NCBI RefSeq assembly: GCF_003428885.1
Contig: NZ_QQRU01000005.1
Span: 132,332-166,241, forward strand
Source: Streptococcus sp. LQJ-218
GTDB lineage: Bacteria; Bacillota; Bacilli; Lactobacillales; Streptococcaceae
DNA length: 33,910 nucleotides
Direction of reading: 5' to 3'
The translations under genes and the position numbers were made by a program. Below, piece after piece: positions 32,664-33,910 of this stretch (position 1 is its first letter; the number at the start of each line of letters is the position of its first letter). Below the pieces are notes generated by a model. It saw only the letters and a list, made by a program, of their open reading frames with translations, was not told where the DNA came from and made no database searches.

Positions 32664-33910
32664 TTAGTCTTCTTTCTTTTTACGAGCCATAAGACCGAAT
32701 CCACTCAAGACACCTACTAAACCAAGGGCAGCAAGGCTAGCATGATCTTCAGTACCAGTATTTGGCAATTGGTCAGTTACCCAAACTGCCTCTTCAGCTA
32801 CTGGAGCTGATTTTTCTTGAACTGGCGTTGGCACTGAATCTGGCGTTGGCACTGGATCTGGCGTTGGCACTGGATCTGGTGTTGGCACTGGATCTGGCGT
32901 TGGCACTGGATCTGGTGTTGGCACTGGGTCTGGCGTTGGCACTGGATCTGGCGTTGGCACTGGATCTGGCGTTGGCACTGGATCTGGCGTTGGCACTGGA
33001 TCTGGTGTTACCACTTTCTTGTAGATGTGTTGGATGTTACCATTTGCATCTACAATTGTCTTGACAAACTCATATCCTGGAATATCTTTCTTAGGTTGTT
33101 CTCCATCCTCAGTTGGATATCCTGGAATTGGGTTTCCATTTTCGTCAACATGAGTTGTTGTGATCTTTTCGTAGACATGTACTGTATCACCGTTTGGCAA
33201 CTTCTTAGTTTCAACGAAGCGGTATCCTGGAATGTCTTTCTTAGGATTTTCACCGTCTTCTGTTGGATATCCTGGAATTTCTTTACCTTCTTTGTCTACA
33301 AATGTGGTCACAGGTGTTACTGTTGGTGTATATGTCGCAGAAGCTTTTGTTCCGTTCATATCTTCACGAACAACTGTCACTGATGGAGCCGTTCCAGTAA
33401 ATTCTGGTTCTGGTTTAAAGGTTACTGTTCCATCTGGAGCTACCGTATAAGTACCAACTCCTTCAATTGTCTTAGTTGTTGAGCCATCTTCGAATGTTGC
33501 TGGAACATTGTCATTCATAGGAACACGACTATCGCCTTCCTTGAAGACTGGTTTACCAGATTGCTCTTGGCCTTTTGGACCAATTGTTGTTGCTGGTTCA
33601 CCTGTAGGAGTTACTGGTGTTACTGTTGGGGTGTACTTAGCTGTTACTGGTGTACCATTCTTATCTACACGTTTAACAGTCACGCCTGTTCCTACTCCTG
33701 TGAATGATTTCTCTGGTACAAAGGTTACAGTTCCATTTGGAGCAACTGTGTAAGTTCCTTCACCTGGTACTTTCTTCTCAGTTGATCCATCTTCGAATGT
33801 TGCTGGTACTTCATCGTCCATTGGTACTTCTGGGTTGCCTGGTTTGAACTCAGGTTTGCCAGTTTGTTCTTTACCTTGGATATCTGTTGTTTCAGCTGGT
33901 GTTCCTTCTG
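32664..33910 (-). CDS. LPXTG cell-wall-anchored adhesin with CshA-type repeats, C-terminal part
   Basis: The frame is open to the right window edge, so the true start is outside; the ATG at 33821 lies inside a repeat. In order, the visible 414 residues hold: the end of one CshA-type fibril repeat, one and a half more (GTYTVAPNGTVTFVPEKSFTG; GTYTVAPDGTVTFKPEPEFTG), two ~45-residue repeats with GYPTEDGExPKKDIPGYxFV, a PTPDPV array, and a sorting signal LPNTG with hydrophobic helix and K-K-K-E-D tail for sortase A. Such proteins form surface fibrils used in binding fibronectin and other bacteria. Whether the protein is complete upstream cannot be seen. An IS lies 21 bases beyond the stop. Confidence 0.92.
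   Translation of the reverse strand, partial: EGTPAETTDIQGKEQTGKPEFKPGNPEVPMDDEVPATFEDGSTEKKVPGEGTYTVAPNGTVTFVPEKSFTGVGTGVTVKRVDKNGTPVTAKYTPTVTPVTPTGEPATTIGPKGQEQSGKPVFKEGDSRVPMNDNVPATFEDGSTTKTIEGVGTYTVAPDGTVTFKPEPEFTGTAPSVTVVREDMNGTKASATYTPTVTPVTTFVDKEGKEIPGYPTEDGENPKKDIPGYRFVETKKLPNGDTVHVYEKITTTHVDENGNPIPGYPTEDGEQPKKDIPGYEFVKTIVDANGNIQHIYKKVVTPDPVPTPDPVPTPDPVPTPDPVPTPDPVPTPDPVPTPDPVPTPDPVPTPDPVPTPDSVPTPVQEKSAPVAEEAVWVTDQLPNTGTEDHASLAALGLVGVLSGFGLMARKKKED
32830..33009. repeat. Tandem array of ten 18-bp units coding PTPDPV
   Basis: Exactly 180 bases of the unit read on the plus strand as GGCACTGGATCTGGCGTT, in the adhesin's wall-spanning region. Nine copies code Asp-Pro and one (near 32836) codes Asp-Ser; the few other changes are silent (GGC/GGT, GGA/GGG). 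Copy number is probably variable between strains. Confidence 0.93.

Noticed and set aside
32830..33009. CRISPR-like array
   Set aside because: The 18-bp units are contiguous with no spacers and are coding in frame.
32762..33064. Plus-strand frame with Leu-Ala-Leu-Asp repeats
   Set aside because: It is the antisense of the PTPDPV array of the adhesin, with no start signals.

Overview
The window is a chromosomal segment from a Streptococcus of the mitis group (S. mitis, S. oralis or S. pneumoniae relatives). The evidence is two BOX-type repeats, an ISL3-family element very like IS1167, a ComX-type cin-box in front of cinA-recA, a low-GC housekeeping gene set, and protein sequences that match pneumococcal proteins I know. 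No rRNA, tRNA or CRISPR array was seen.

Layout. 1-1510 (+): the 3' part of a substrate-binding/permease fusion and its ATPase, a polar amino acid importer. 1601-2620: a small HTH-like gene, then a gene-poor AT-rich stretch with a 95-bp inverted-repeat element carrying inward-facing promoters. 2653-7272 (-): ilvB-ilvN-ilvC-ilvA, isoleucine/valine synthesis, with a CodY-like box upstream. 7599-10867 (-): rpsL-rpsG and fusA. 11079-12182: a BOX element, then the wreck of an ABC transporter/two-component locus whose operator-like palindrome survives. 12273-14652 (-): fakA with its Asp23-like partner, and rpmB. 14759-16506 (-): a LytTR regulator with a LiaF-like membrane partner, then a PAP2 phosphatase. 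16620-20584 (-): a MarR regulator and a heterodimeric ABC exporter, with three operator-like repeats shared with a divergent membrane-protein gene (20777-21466, +). 21510-24369: yebC, a MATE transporter and a GNAT gene. 24572-24765: a broken PspC-domain gene. 24931-27408 (-): the competence/repair operon cinA-recA. 27497-29508 (-): tsaE, a GNAT gene and an LCP cell-wall ligase. 29604-30789 (-): an unknown membrane protein and ndk, whose leader is a BOX element. 31101-32642: a decayed IS1167-like copy carrying three related hairpin inserts. 32664-33910 (-): the C-terminal end of a large LPXTG adhesin, cut by the window edge.

How the parts relate. Most of the window is stable core genome (translation, branched-chain amino acids, recombination, nucleotides) read on the minus strand. 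The accessory interest lies in the repair-scarred spots: the 11.3-12.2 kb deletion scar, the 24.6 kb pseudogene, and the IS copy between the adhesin gene and what looks like its original terminator. Promoters were assigned by eye from -35/-10 spacing. Several are notable: two genes (tsaE and the MATE gene) have an ATG six bases after the -10 and so look leaderless, and the PAP2 gene's -35 sits in the loop of the upstream terminator.

The least explained feature is the set of three hairpin inserts inside the transposase gene. They share perfect or near-perfect arms (AAACAGTC/GACTGTTT), and two also share about 30 bp of 5' flank. They look like a very small palindromic repeat family nested in an IS.
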